Of a DNA stretch of 64,000 nt, positions 7,338-15,662 are shown one piece after another. Source of the stretch: Streptomyces sp. NBC_01016 (GTDB lineage Bacteria; Actinomycetota; Actinomycetes; Streptomycetales; Streptomycetaceae); contig NZ_JAPEOQ010000001.1 in NCBI RefSeq assembly GCF_026341035.1, positions 1,178,001 through 1,242,000 of the forward strand. The letters run 5' to 3'. Both the position numbers and the translations under genes were made by a program. Within the stretch, counting starts at the first letter, position 1; every line of letters starts with the position of its first letter. Under the pieces are notes generated by a model. That model was not told the DNA's origin. It saw only the letters and a list, made by a program, of their open reading frames with translations, and ran no database searches.

Positions 7338-8846
7338 TCACTCGAAGCGCGCCGCGAGCAGCACCACGTCCTCCTCGCTCTCCGCTGTGTCGAGGCCGTC
7401 CGGGAGCATCGAGCGCAGCACGTGGTCGGCGATCGCCCCGGGGTCGTCACGGATCGCCTTGGGCACCCCGGCGGCGGCCGCGTGCAGCCGGGCGAACGCG
7501 CGGTCCATGGGATCGCCGGTGCGGCGCAGCAGGCCGTCCGTGTAGAGCAGCACGGTCTCGCCCGGCTCCGGCGTGATCTCCACGCTCGGCGCCTCCCAGC
7601 AGGCGAGCATCCCGAGCGGTGCGGACAGCGTCGTCTCTGCGTACTCGGTGCGCCGTTCGCCGATCACCAGGGGCGGGCTGTGCCCGGCTCCGGCGAGGAC
7701 GATCTTGCGCTGCGCGGGCTCGCAGTACGCGAAGAGGGCGGTCGCGCTGCGCGCCGGCTCGGTCAGGCGCAACAGAAGCTCCAGGTCGGACAGGACCGCC
7801 ACCGGGTCCTCCCCCTCCATGACCGCGTACGCCCGCAGGGAGGCGCGCAGCCGGCCCATCGCGGCGACCGCGCTCGCGCCGGAGCCGCTGACCGAGCCGA
7901 CCGCGAGCCCGAGCGCCCCCTCGGGCAGCGGCAGCGCGTCGTACCAGTCGCCGCCGCCGCGCGGCCCTGTGCGGTGCCGCGCGGCGAGCTGCACACCGGC
8001 GACCCGGGGCAGGCGCGGCGGCAGCAGCTCGTCGGCGACGGTGCGTGACCACGCGCGCGTGCGCTCCAGTTCCAGGAGGCGGGCGAGGTGCTCGGTGGCG
8101 TAGCGCGTGTAGAGCCCGATGAGGTGGCGCTGGCGCTCGCCGGGCTCGGCCGGCTCGTCGTAGAGCCAGACGGCGGCGCCGAGCCGGCCGGCCGCCTCGG
8201 TGGCGAGCGGCATCGCGTAACTCGCGGCGTAGCCAAGGCGCGCGGCGACCTCGCGGTGGCGCGGGTCGAGCCCGTCCTCGGCGAGCAGATCGGCGCGCGC
8301 CTCGGGCTCGGCGCACAGCCCGTCGAGGATCCGTCCGTACGAGGTCGCGCCACGCGGCACCGTCTCGATGTGCCCGAGGTCGGGCCTGGACAGGCCGAGG
8401 CCGACGGTGGTGTCGGGGCCGCGTCCGTCGCCCGGTTCCAGGACGACAAGTCCGCGCCGGGCACCCACCAGGGCGGCTCCGGCGCGCAGCAGTTCGTGCA
8501 GTGCGTCCTCGAGTGCGGCCGTGCGGGCCAGGCGTTCCGTGAGTTCGTGCAGCGTCGTGAGATCGGAGACCCAGCCCGCGAGCCGGTCCTGGATCACGGC
8601 TCCGGGTGCCACGGCGGAAGGAGTGATCTGCGACACGGGGGGAGCGGGCGTGATGCCGGGGGTGGGAGGGGGAACCTGTCCAGGAGAGGAATCGATTCCG
8701 GCCACTTTCGGCAGGCGTGGGGTTGTCATGGCTTCCGGCTTTCCGGCCGGTGCATATTGCTCATTAGCATCGCAAACCCCCATGTCATTCTGCGCCGCTA
8801 GCAATGCCTCCACATGTACACGGACTCGTAAGGGGATGTCCAGCAT
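7338..8846 (-). CDS. GAF-domain SpoIIE-family PP2C serine phosphatase
   Basis: 502 residues using the ATG at 8844-8846; an internal ATG at 8727-8729 with GGAAGCC upstream is an alternative (463 residues). A Pro-rich head (about 40-80) leads to a GAF-like sensor region (about 90-255, including ALVGARRGLVVLEPGD). The C-terminal PPM/SpoIIE phosphatase domain (about 270-500) has RGGGDWYDAL, AGHSPPLV, LYTDGLLRR and SEEDVVLLAAR, the last carrying the metal-binding Asp. Such enzymes dephosphorylate anti-anti-sigma factors in partner-switching circuits. The 534-base region upstream contains no other gene. Confidence 0.9.
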   Translation of the reverse strand: MLDIPLRVRVHVEALLAAQNDMGVCDANEQYAPAGKPEAMTTPRLPKVAGIDSSPGQVPPPTPGITPAPPVSQITPSAVAPGAVIQDRLAGWVSDLTTLHELTERLARTAALEDALHELLRAGAALVGARRGLVVLEPGDGRGPDTTVGLGLSRPDLGHIETVPRGATSYGRILDGLCAEPEARADLLAEDGLDPRHREVAARLGYAASYAMPLATEAAGRLGAAVWLYDEPAEPGERQRHLIGLYTRYATEHLARLLELERTRAWSRTVADELLPPRLPRVAGVQLAARHRTGPRGGGDWYDALPLPEGALGLAVGSVSGSGASAVAAMGRLRASLRAYAVMEGEDPVAVLSDLELLLRLTEPARSATALFAYCEPAQRKIVLAGAGHSPPLVIGERRTEYAETTLSAPLGMLACWEAPSVEITPEPGETVLLYTDGLLRRTGDPMDRAFARLHAAAAGVPKAIRDDPGAIADHVLRSMLPDGLDTAESEEDVVLLAARFE

Positions 8847-9380
8847 TGTCCCGTTGGGATTGTGGGTGTCTGCCGTGGTCAGGTGCCATCCGCACTAAAA
8901 ACGATCTCGGTTCTCATATGTGATCTCCTCCCGATCCCGAGCCGATCCCGATCGTTCGAAGATGGCCAAAAACCGCCTGGGGGAAGCGTCTATTGCGGTC
9001 GACTGGCATTGTTCAGCTGTGGTCGACAGAGCGTCATAGCGGCCGCGATGGGTACGTACTCGGTGAAGACCAGGGGTAGTTGGGATCCGCCCGGAACCTG
9101 GTGACGGAACCGGGCGTCATAACCATCGGCGACCGTGTCCCATCCTCCGGTGGCGGAGGCGGCGAGAAATACGCGGGACGGCAAACGCCAGGCGCCGCCA
9201 CCCCACGCCAGGCTTTTCAAGCACACAGCACGCGCTCGGACTATAGGGGTTCTCCCTGCCTCAGGCCGGCGGATCGGGCTGGGGTGCGGCGCTGCAACAC
9301 GTACACGCAGTGACTGATCGACACATGGTGTGATGTGGCCCATAGCGTTCTCTTCGGTCTACGGAAAGGAACGAGCGCTC
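8847..9380. other. Intergenic region between divergent genes, no gene seen
   Basis: This 534-base stretch separates the start of the SpoIIE phosphatase (minus) from the PrimPol-like gene (plus). It is less G+C-rich than the surroundings and has an iterated CCCGATC/CCGATC motif near 8932-8955. Short open frames in it show no third-position GC bias. It presumably holds both promoters, but I cannot assign -10/-35 elements with confidence. Confidence 0.5.
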
Positions 9381-10076
9381 ATGCGCGAGATCCTCGGAAG
9401 GCGACGCAGGCTCCTGTCCAGGCGTGACAACGGGAAGTCTGACCTGATCAGCGCGGCCCTCACGTTCGCGACAGCGTGGCAGTGGCCGGTCCTGCCGGGC
9501 ATAGGGCTCGAAGCGGGAGGCCGTCGTGACGGCGTCCGCTGCGCCTGCCCCGACCCTGAGTGCACAGTGCCGGGCGCGCACCCCTTCGACCCGGGGCTGC
9601 TCGCCGCGACGACCGATGAGCGCATGGTCCGCTGGTGGTGGACCAACCGTCCCGACGCGCCGATCGTGCTCGCCACCGGTGCCCCGTCCGGGGCCTCCGG
9701 GGGGCACGCACCTTGTGCCGTGAGCCTCCCGGCCGACGCGGGCGCCCGCGCGCTTGCCGCGCTCGACCGCAGGGACGTCCGGCTCGGCCCGGTGATCGCG
9801 ACGCCGGAGCGGCTCGCGATCCTCGTGGCGCCCTACTCGCTGGAGCAGCTCGGCGAACTCCTGTACGCGCAGGACTTCGTGCCCGGTTCGCTGCGGTTCC
9901 ACGGGGAGGGCGGATATCTCGCCCTGCCGCCGTCGGTCTCGGGCGCGGGGCAGGTGTGTTGGGAGCGCGCGCCGCTGCCCGGCTCGGCGGCCCCGTGGGT
10001 GCCGGATGTGGAGGCCGTGGTCGGCACGTTGGTCGACGCCCTCACCCGTACGGGTGTGAGCGCGCCCGAGTTGTAG
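9381..10076 (+). CDS. PrimPol-like protein with degenerate catalytic motif
   Basis: 231 residues. The ATG at 9381 has GGAAAGGA upstream; an ATG 51 bases earlier is less likely. The fold matches the N-terminal domain of bifunctional DNA primase/polymerases: an ALTFATAWQWPVLPG start, a Cys/His cluster (CACPDPECTVPGAHPF), WWWTNRPDAPIVLATG, and a final GEGGYLALPPS strand. In active members a DxD pair follows the ATG segment and a GxH motif precedes the middle strand; here the matching positions read CAVSLPADAG and RLAILVAP, so catalytic acids appear lost. It may bind DNA or nucleotides without polymerising. A second, intact-looking relative is encoded at 15663-16556. Confidence 0.75.
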   Translation: MREILGRRRRLLSRRDNGKSDLISAALTFATAWQWPVLPGIGLEAGGRRDGVRCACPDPECTVPGAHPFDPGLLAATTDERMVRWWWTNRPDAPIVLATGAPSGASGGHAPCAVSLPADAGARALAALDRRDVRLGPVIATPERLAILVAPYSLEQLGELLYAQDFVPGSLRFHGEGGYLALPPSVSGAGQVCWERAPLPGSAAPWVPDVEAVVGTLVDALTRTGVSAPEL

Positions 10077-10132
10077 CGGAATCCGGCGCGCGGCGGGCCG
10101 GTGGGCGGCGTGTGCGCCGATATCTTCGGCGC

Positions 10133-10831
10133 ATGCCTGCCGCGCCACGCCTCCCCCAGCTCCCGGACGAGATCGAGCGGGAGCGGCCGCGCGCGCGACT
10201 CCGGCTGTTCGGTCTGCTGGCCGTGGTGGTTCTCACAGCGGCGCTGCCGCTGGCGGGTGCGTCCGCGGGTCCTGTGGACGACGGGCCCACGCGACAGACG
10301 GCCACCGAGGCCGACGCCTCCGAGGCGGACGTGCCCGATGGCGCCGAGAAGGCGAACGCCAAGCCGAATGACAAGGCGAGCGACAAGGCGAGCGACAGCG
10401 GGGACGAAAACAGGGGCGAAAACGGGGACGCCAAACCGGCTGAGCGGAACACCGGAAAGCCCTCCCTGCTGACCGGTCTCGGCCTGACCACCGAGGCCCA
10501 CTGCGGTCCCCAACTGTCCGCCCCCGACGGCATCGAGGCGCAGACCTGCGTGCTCGTCCAGGGGCACGAGACCTGGGCGCGTACCTATTACCGCAACGCG
10601 ACGGGCTCGGGTCTGGCCGCCGTACTGACCCTGATGGCACCCGGGGGACGCACGGTGCAGCTGCACTGTGCCGTGGGTGTGGAGGACGAGCCGGGGATGT
10701 GCGAGACGCCGCGGGGACGTACGCGGGGAGAGCCCGGCCAGTACACGGCGGTGGCGGAGTACGCGAAGGGCGCGGAAGGCCCGCTGCTGCTGCGCTCCGG
10801 AAGCAACTCGGCGCCGCTGCACGGGGGTTGA
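10133..10831 (+). CDS. Secreted or membrane-anchored protein of unknown function
   Basis: 232 residues, ATG at 10133. The N-terminus has an Arg-rich patch and one hydrophobic helix (about 24-44, LFGLLAVVVLTAALPLAGA) and could be a signal anchor. A low-complexity linker (about 50-105) is rich in Asp, Glu, Lys, Asn and Ala with repeated DKASDKAS units. The C-terminal domain (about 110-230) contains three Cys (AHCGPQL, AQTCVLV, QLHCAV) and a fourth in GMCETP, so two disulfides outside the cell are likely. No family is recognised. A structured intergenic region follows it. Confidence 0.7.
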   Translation: MPAAPRLPQLPDEIERERPRARLRLFGLLAVVVLTAALPLAGASAGPVDDGPTRQTATEADASEADVPDGAEKANAKPNDKASDKASDSGDENRGENGDAKPAERNTGKPSLLTGLGLTTEAHCGPQLSAPDGIEAQTCVLVQGHETWARTYYRNATGSGLAAVLTLMAPGGRTVQLHCAVGVEDEPGMCETPRGRTRGEPGQYTAVAEYAKGAEGPLLLRSGSNSAPLHGG

Positions 10832-10862
10832 GACCCGGTGGGCGCTGGGCGCACATGGAAGC

Positions 10863-10902
10863 GCCCGGTTGCTGGCGACGGGGGATGCACCAGCAACCGG
10901 GC
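10863..10902. terminator. 13-bp perfect hairpin after the secreted-protein gene
   Basis: GCCCGGTTGCTGG pairs perfectly with CCAGCAACCGGGC across a 14-base loop, 31 bases after the stop codon at 10831. On the plus strand it would terminate the secreted-protein transcript. On the minus strand its loop reads TGCATCCCCCGTCG, a C-rich loop that could also belong to a small RNA. Confidence 0.6.
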
Positions 10903-10917
10903 TACTTGAACGGTAAC

Positions 10918-10949
10918 AAGAGATCGCCGGTTAGCAAATTCGATCTCTT
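10918..10949. other. Second intergenic hairpin, possible small RNA element
   Basis: AAGAGATCG pairs with CGATCTCTT across 14 bases, 15 bases after the previous hairpin. The surroundings (10905-10980) are A+T-rich for this genome. On the minus strand TTGCAG (10970-10975), a 17-base spacer and TAGAAG (10947-10952) resemble a promoter, but it would start transcription inside this hairpin, so the two readings conflict. Either a small RNA or regulatory DNA is possible. Confidence 0.3.
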
Positions 10950-11033
10950 CTATTCGGACATGGATTTACCTGCAACTACCGGGAGTTGTGACCCGGCTCA
11001 CCTCGCGGTTCGGAGAGGTGTTCACGTCCCGGT

Positions 11034-11055
11034 GGGCTGACTGGTCGGTCAGCCC
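11034..11055. terminator. Terminator of the SEC-C protein gene
   Basis: GGGCTGAC pairs with GTCAGCCC across a six-base loop, 13 bases past the stop codon of the minus-strand SEC-C gene. Confidence 0.65.
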
Positions 11056-11068
11056 CCGAAGCTGTGAA

Positions 11069-12055
11069 TCAGCTGAGCGTCACCTGTCGGTTGGTGAGTC
11101 CTCCGCGGGCCCGGCGCTCGTCCGGGGTCAGCGGTGCGTCCGAGGCCAGCGCGGCGGCCAGCCGCTCGGCGAACTCGGTGGCCGGCTTCTCGATGTCCTC
11201 CGCCTGCATCGCGCTGGGCAGGTCCCAGACCGGAACGGTCAGGCCGTGCGCCCTGAAGGAGCCCACCAGACGGGTGCCCTCGCCGAGCGACGACGTGCCC
11301 GCCGCGTGCAGCCGCGCCAGCGCGTCGAGCAGCTTCTCCTCCGCGTGCGGCATGACCCACCGGAGGTGGTTCTTCTCCGGCGTCTCGCACCAATAAGCGC
11401 TGTCCACGCCGGAGAGCTTCACCGTGGGGATCGCCGCGGCGTTGGCCCGCTCCAGGGAGGCGGCGACCTCGCCCGAAGCGTTCTCCGAGTCCGGAACCCA
11501 GAATTCGAAACCGGTGTGGACGATGGGCTCGAAAGTGCCCTCTGGGGCGAGCACGTCCTGAAGGCGCGGCCCGTCGGCCGGCGCGCGGCGGGTCTGCACC
11601 GGGTTGCCCGGCTCCGCGGCCAGCGCGCGCAGCAGCGTGTCGGCCAGGTCCCGGCTGATGTCCCCGGAAGGCGTCTCGTTCTGCAGGCCGAGCAGGACCG
11701 AGCCGTCGTCACGGCGCAGCGCCGGCCAGGCCATGGGCAGCACGGTGGCGAGCGTGACCGAGGGGACGCCCTCCGGGAGGCCGTCCTTCAGCGTCAGCTC
11801 GGCCGTCGCGGCCGGTACCAGCTCGCGCAGCGCGACCCAGTCGCCCTCGCCCGGCAGGCCCTCGAAGGGGCGCTGCACGAGCTCGGTCACGGCGTGCGCG
11901 GCGGCCCGGCCGTGGCACGCCTTGTAGCGGCGACCGCTGCCACAGGGGCAGGGTTCGCGGGCACCGACGACCGGGAAGTTCCCGTCAGCGCCTCCGGCGC
12001 GGGCACCAGCGGTGACGTGCGGCTTGCCCTTGGTCTGCGGGCGCTTCTTGGCCAT
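11069..12055 (-). CDS. SEC-C motif protein (DUF5926-like)
   Basis: 328 residues from the ATG at 12053-12055 (MAKKRPQTKGK); an earlier in-frame start exists but upstream codons look non-coding. The head is basic and followed at about 35-50 by the zinc-binding SEC-C motif EPCPCGSGRRYKACHG, the same type found at the SecA C-terminus. The remaining 280 residues are an acidic alpha/beta domain without a recognised catalytic motif. SEC-C motifs bind zinc and contact ribosomes or SecB-like partners. Annotation pipelines often label this family as SecA because of the motif, but no translocase ATPase domain is present. Confidence 0.8.
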   Translation of the reverse strand: MAKKRPQTKGKPHVTAGARAGGADGNFPVVGAREPCPCGSGRRYKACHGRAAAHAVTELVQRPFEGLPGEGDWVALRELVPAATAELTLKDGLPEGVPSVTLATVLPMAWPALRRDDGSVLLGLQNETPSGDISRDLADTLLRALAAEPGNPVQTRRAPADGPRLQDVLAPEGTFEPIVHTGFEFWVPDSENASGEVAASLERANAAAIPTVKLSGVDSAYWCETPEKNHLRWVMPHAEEKLLDALARLHAAGTSSLGEGTRLVGSFRAHGLTVPVWDLPSAMQAEDIEKPATEFAERLAAALASDAPLTPDERRARGGLTNRQVTLS

Positions 12056-12157
12056 CTTGGGTGTCTCCCGGATACGGCGCTCATACGTACGGCGCGAGCC
12101 TAGCCGCTCGTACCGACAAGAGGGGGATGCGCCCAACTGGCCGCGCCCGGGCGGCTT

Positions 12158-12796
12158 TCAGCCCAGCTCGTCGAAAGCGTCCGGGAAGCCCAGGTCGGCC
12201 AGGTCCGCGACGGGCGGCGCGGCCACCCGCGAGGCGAAGTCGTCCCGGCGGCCTGCCATGGCCTCCGCGTGGACGTCCTTGTGGACGATCACCCAGACGG
12301 TGACCTCGCCGCGCATGCCGTCACGTACGCCCCAGTCGTCGGCGAGCGCCGTGATGATGTTGAGCCCGCGGCCGCCGTGCGCCGTGATCGAGGGTGTGGC
12401 CGGAATCGGGCGGGTGGGCCCGCCGCCGTCCGTCACCTCGACCGCGAGGCAGCCACGGTCGTCTACGCGCCAAGCGGCGCGTACGTCACCGTCGCCGGCC
12501 AGATCGTCGCCGAGCGGCCGGCCGTGCCGGCACGCATTGCTGAGCAGTTCCGAAAGGATGAGAACCGCATCGTCGATGACCGTTTCCGGTACGCCACTCA
12601 TGCGCAGCTGTTCACGCATACGACGCCTTGCCGCGCCCACGCCCGCAGGGCCATGGGGTACGGCCATGCTCGACGACGCGGGCACCTCCTGTGCCACCAC
12701 CAACGCCACCCCCGAGACCTCCTTTGCCCCACGCCACGGTGTGAATGCCCCAATGGACTGGACCGGAAACCGGCCATCCCGCTTCCGGTGACGCAC
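12158..12796 (-). CDS. RsbW-like ATP-binding regulatory protein
   Basis: 212 residues. GHKL motifs are present: ILSELLSNACRHG (N box), VEVTDGGGPTRP (G1) and HGGRGLNIITALADDWGV (G2). An N-terminal extension of about 45 residues precedes the fold and a C-terminal tail of about 45 residues follows it. It belongs to the large Streptomyces set of stand-alone anti-sigma-type ATPases. The start (ATG at 12794-12796) is provisional, since an internal start near MAVPHGPAG is also possible. It lies between the SEC-C gene and the glycerophosphodiesterase, transcribed in the same direction. Confidence 0.82.
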   Translation of the reverse strand: MRHRKRDGRFPVQSIGAFTPWRGAKEVSGVALVVAQEVPASSSMAVPHGPAGVGAARRRMREQLRMSGVPETVIDDAVLILSELLSNACRHGRPLGDDLAGDGDVRAAWRVDDRGCLAVEVTDGGGPTRPIPATPSITAHGGRGLNIITALADDWGVRDGMRGEVTVWVIVHKDVHAEAMAGRRDDFASRVAAPPVADLADLGFPDAFDELG

Positions 12797-12903
12797 TCGT
12801 GACGATCGAATACGGTCCGAACGCGCCGGGGCACACCCTGTGACGGCGTTGGGGAAAGGTGGCCGGATTCAGTCCCTGCCGCGGCTCGCGCCGACGCCTC
12901 TGC

Positions 12904-13707
12904 TCAGGCCCTGCCGAGTCGGCGCAGCACCGCCGCCGGGCGATTGGTGATGATCGCGTCGACGCCCAGGCTCGCGCAGAGGTCGACGTCCTCGGGTTCG
13001 TCCACCGTCCAGACATGAACCTGGTGACCCGCGCGCGCGAGCTTCTCGACGTACCCGGGGTGGCCCCGCACGATCCGGATGCCGGGGGCCGCGATGTGCA
13101 CGCCCCTGGGGAGGCGCCCTTCGCGGTGGAGGGGCGAGACGAACTGCATCAGGTAGACCGTCGGCAGCGTCGGAGAGGCCTCCTGGACACGCGACAAGGA
13201 GCGCGCGGAAAAGCTCATCACGCGCACGCGCGAGGGCTCGTCGGGCGCCGGGGCGTCCAGACCGAACCGCTTGAGCAGGAGCAGCAGGCGCTCCTCCACC
13301 TGCCCCGCCCACCGCGTGGGGTGCTTGGTCTCGATCGCCAACTCCACCCGGCGCCCCGCGTCGGTCACCAGCTCCAGCAGGCGCTCCAGGGTCAGGACGG
13401 AGGTGTCGGCCGCGCTGCCCGCCCAGTCGGGGCGCTCCTCGCGGTCCTTCCAGGAGCCGAAGTCGAGGGCGGCGAGGTCCGAGAGCTCCAGCGCGGAGAC
13501 GGCTCCACGGCCGTTCGACGTACGGTTGATGCGGCGGTCGTGCACGCATACGAGATGACCGTCCGCCGTCAGCCGCACATCGCATTCGAGGCCGTCCGCA
13601 CCGTCCTCGATCGCCTTCTTGTAGGCGGCCAATGTGTGCTCGGGGGCGTCCTGAGAGGCACCGCGGTGGGCAACGACCTGAATGCGCTGCTGTTGTGCGA
13701 GGGTCAC
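12904..13707 (-). CDS. Glycerophosphodiester phosphodiesterase
   Basis: 267 residues from the GTG at 13705-13707 (VTLAQQQRIQVVAHRGA); upstream in-frame codons look non-coding. GDPD TIM-barrel signatures appear in order: VVAHRGAS near the start, GLECDVRLTADGH with the ExD metal ligands, CVHDRRINRTSNG with the second His, ELAIETKHPTRW, and a final VWTVDEPEDV...DAIITNRPA. It hydrolyses glycerophosphodiesters to glycerol-3-phosphate and an alcohol. No signal peptide is seen, so it is probably cytoplasmic. The usual HRG...ENT motif reads EHT here. Confidence 0.9.
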   Translation of the reverse strand: MTLAQQQRIQVVAHRGASQDAPEHTLAAYKKAIEDGADGLECDVRLTADGHLVCVHDRRINRTSNGRGAVSALELSDLAALDFGSWKDREERPDWAGSAADTSVLTLERLLELVTDAGRRVELAIETKHPTRWAGQVEERLLLLLKRFGLDAPAPDEPSRVRVMSFSARSLSRVQEASPTLPTVYLMQFVSPLHREGRLPRGVHIAAPGIRIVRGHPGYVEKLARAGHQVHVWTVDEPEDVDLCASLGVDAIITNRPAAVLRRLGRA

Positions 13708-13976
13708 CGCGTCATGGTGCCACCGCGCGGCGGTCGACCAGGAAAAGTTCGGCCCAGCGGATGCGTCCGTTTTGCCGGACGTAAAGGATGTCAGGGGACG
13801 CACAGGCTCGTCTTACGGTGGCCTGACGTCCCGTGGGAAAGGCTGACGACGTACAACAGCACAAGTGGACCGTGACAGGACCATGCCGGGACGGCGGCGC
13901 ATGCGACAGCCGGCGTCCCTGAGCATCCAGACAGGACGGACCGGCGACGACAGCCGTGGATCGAGGAGAGAAAGCT

Positions 13977-15422
13977 GTGAGCACCGAGAACGAGGGCACT
14001 GAGGTTCCACCGGCCCCGTCCGCACCTCCTGTGCCGGTGGACGCTCCCGCTGCTCCCGCGCCGGCTCCCCAGGGGGCCGGACCTGACCCTGCGGGCCAGG
14101 AGCCGAGGCCCGCCGAGCACCACGGAGCGCCCGCCGCGTCGGCGGCGTCCTCCATGGGCACCGCGCCGGGTGCGGCAGGACCGGCCCACGGCGGCGACTG
14201 GCCGCCCCCGCCGCCCGCCGTGCCGGCCTACGCGTCGGACGGTGGCGGCGGAGGCTGGGGCGCCTCGTACCAGCAGCAGCCGGCGCCCAAGCCGGGCGGC
14301 CGGCGCGGCGGCCTGGTCGCCGGGATCATCGCGGCGGCACTGGTCGCGGGCGCGGTCGGCGGCGGCGTGGGCTACTGGGCGGCCGAGCGGGGCGACGGGT
14401 CGAGCACCGGCTCGACCACCGTCTCCGCCTCCAACCCGGCCGACCTCAAGCGCGACAAGGGCACCGTCGCGGGCATCGCCGCCAAGGCACTGCCCAGCAC
14501 GGTCACCATCGAGGCCGAGGGCAACAGCGGCGAGGGCGGCACCGGCACCGGCTTCGTGTACGACACGCAGGGCCACATCCTCACCAACAACCACGTGGTG
14601 GCGGAGGCCGCCGACGGCGGCAAGCTGTCGGCGACGTTCTCGAACGGCAAGAAGTACGACGCCGAGGTGATCGGCAAGGCGCAGGGCTACGACGTGGCGG
14701 TCATCAAGCTCAAGAACGCGCCGGACGGCCTGAAGCCGCTCACCCTCGGCAATTCCGACCAGGTCGCGGTCGGTGACTCGACCATCGCGATCGGCGCGCC
14801 CTTCGGCCTGTCGAACACGGTGACCACGGGCATCGTCTCCGCGAAGGACCGCCCGGTGGCCTCCAGCGACGGCTCCGGCACCAGCAAGGCCTCCTACATG
14901 AGCGCCCTGCAGACCGACGCCTCGATCAACCCGGGCAACTCCGGCGGCCCGCTGCTCGACGGCAATGGGAACGTGATCGGCATCAACTCCGCCATCCAGT
15001 CCGCCTCCAGCGGCGGCATGGGCGGCGGTTCGGGCCAGTCCGGCTCGATCGGTCTCGGCTTCGCCATCCCGATCAACCAGGCGAAGATGGTCGCCCAGCA
15101 GCTCATCAAGACCGGGCAGCCGGTCTACCCGGTGATCGGTGCCTCCGTCTCCCTGGAAGAGGGCACCGGCGGCGCGAAGATCACCGAGCAGGGCGCGGGC
15201 GGCTCCGCGGCCGTCACGGCGAACGGTCCTGCGGACAAGGCGGGCCTCAAGCCCGGCGACGTCATCACGAAGCTCGACGACCAGCCCATCGACTCGGGAC
15301 CGACCCTGATCGGCCAGATCTGGACGCACAAGCCGGGCGACTCCGTGAAGCTCACCTACACGCGCGACGGCAAGGAGCACACGGTCGACGTGACCCTGGG
15401 CGAGCGCAAGGGCGACAGCTGA
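13977..15422 (+). CDS. Membrane-anchored HtrA/DegP-type serine protease with PDZ domain
   Basis: 481 residues. The GTG at 13977 is chosen over one 21 bases earlier because GAGGAGAGAAAGCT sits directly before it. A Pro/Ala-rich cytoplasmic tail of about 100 residues precedes one membrane helix (about 108-128). The S1C protease domain (about 150-360) shows the triad: His in LTNNHVV, Asp in GYDVAVIKL and Ser in NPGNSGGPLL. A single PDZ domain with GPADKAGLKPGDVI covers about 385-475. These proteases degrade or refold misfolded proteins outside the membrane and are often controlled by envelope-stress systems. A tRNA gene follows. Confidence 0.92.
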   Translation: MSTENEGTEVPPAPSAPPVPVDAPAAPAPAPQGAGPDPAGQEPRPAEHHGAPAASAASSMGTAPGAAGPAHGGDWPPPPPAVPAYASDGGGGGWGASYQQQPAPKPGGRRGGLVAGIIAAALVAGAVGGGVGYWAAERGDGSSTGSTTVSASNPADLKRDKGTVAGIAAKALPSTVTIEAEGNSGEGGTGTGFVYDTQGHILTNNHVVAEAADGGKLSATFSNGKKYDAEVIGKAQGYDVAVIKLKNAPDGLKPLTLGNSDQVAVGDSTIAIGAPFGLSNTVTTGIVSAKDRPVASSDGSGTSKASYMSALQTDASINPGNSGGPLLDGNGNVIGINSAIQSASSGGMGGGSGQSGSIGLGFAIPINQAKMVAQQLIKTGQPVYPVIGASVSLEEGTGGAKITEQGAGGSAAVTANGPADKAGLKPGDVITKLDDQPIDSGPTLIGQIWTHKPGDSVKLTYTRDGKEHTVDVTLGERKGDS

Positions 15423-15457
15423 TCGGGTCCGCGACCCGACCCGCTACCCTGGTCCCG

Positions 15458-15480
15458 CGCCTCGACGGTTTTCAAGACCG
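15458..15480 (-). repeat. Inverted 23-base copy of the tRNA-Ser(UGA) anticodon arm
   Basis: Bases 15458-15480 are the exact reverse complement of 15520-15542, which form the anticodon stem-loop and start of the variable arm of the downstream tRNA gene. The copy lies 12 bases before the tRNA 5' end and just after a TACCCT -10-like hexamer (15445-15450), so it is probably transcribed in the tRNA leader and could pair with the anticodon arm. Confidence 0.85.
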
Positions 15481-15491
15481 CTGCGGCGCGG

Positions 15492-15576
15492 GGTGGGTTG
15501 CCCGAGCGGCCTAAGGGAACGGTCTTGAAAACCGTCGAGGCGAGAGTCTCCGTGGGTTCAAATCCCACACCCACCG
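15492..15576 (+). tRNA. tRNA-Ser(UGA)
   Basis: 85 bases. The acceptor arm GGTGGGT pairs with ACCCACC, discriminator G. Anticodon stem ACGGT/ACCGT encloses the loop CTTGAAA, giving anticodon TGA. A long variable arm and T arm GTGGG-TTCAAAT-CCCAC are present. CCA is not encoded. A terminator hairpin follows at 15584. Confidence 0.96.
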
Positions 15577-15583
15577 CGTAGTT

Positions 15584-15624
15584 GAGCGAGCCCCCGACCC
15601 GGGATCAGGGTCGGGGGCTCGCTC
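15584..15624 (+). terminator. Terminator of tRNA-Ser(UGA)
   Basis: A 17-bp perfect stem (GAGCGAGCCCCCGACCC and its complement) with a seven-base loop lies eight bases after the tRNA. It could also serve the convergent PrimPol gene. Confidence 0.88.
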
Positions 15625-15662
15625 GCGTTCGGGGCTGCCGCGGTTCGGCCCGATCGGCCTCG

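Noticed and set aside
10947..10975. Minus-strand promoter TTGCAG-N17-TAGAAG for a small RNA
   Set aside because: Its start would fall inside the hairpin at 10918-10949, so it cannot produce the full structure; kept only as a weak note.
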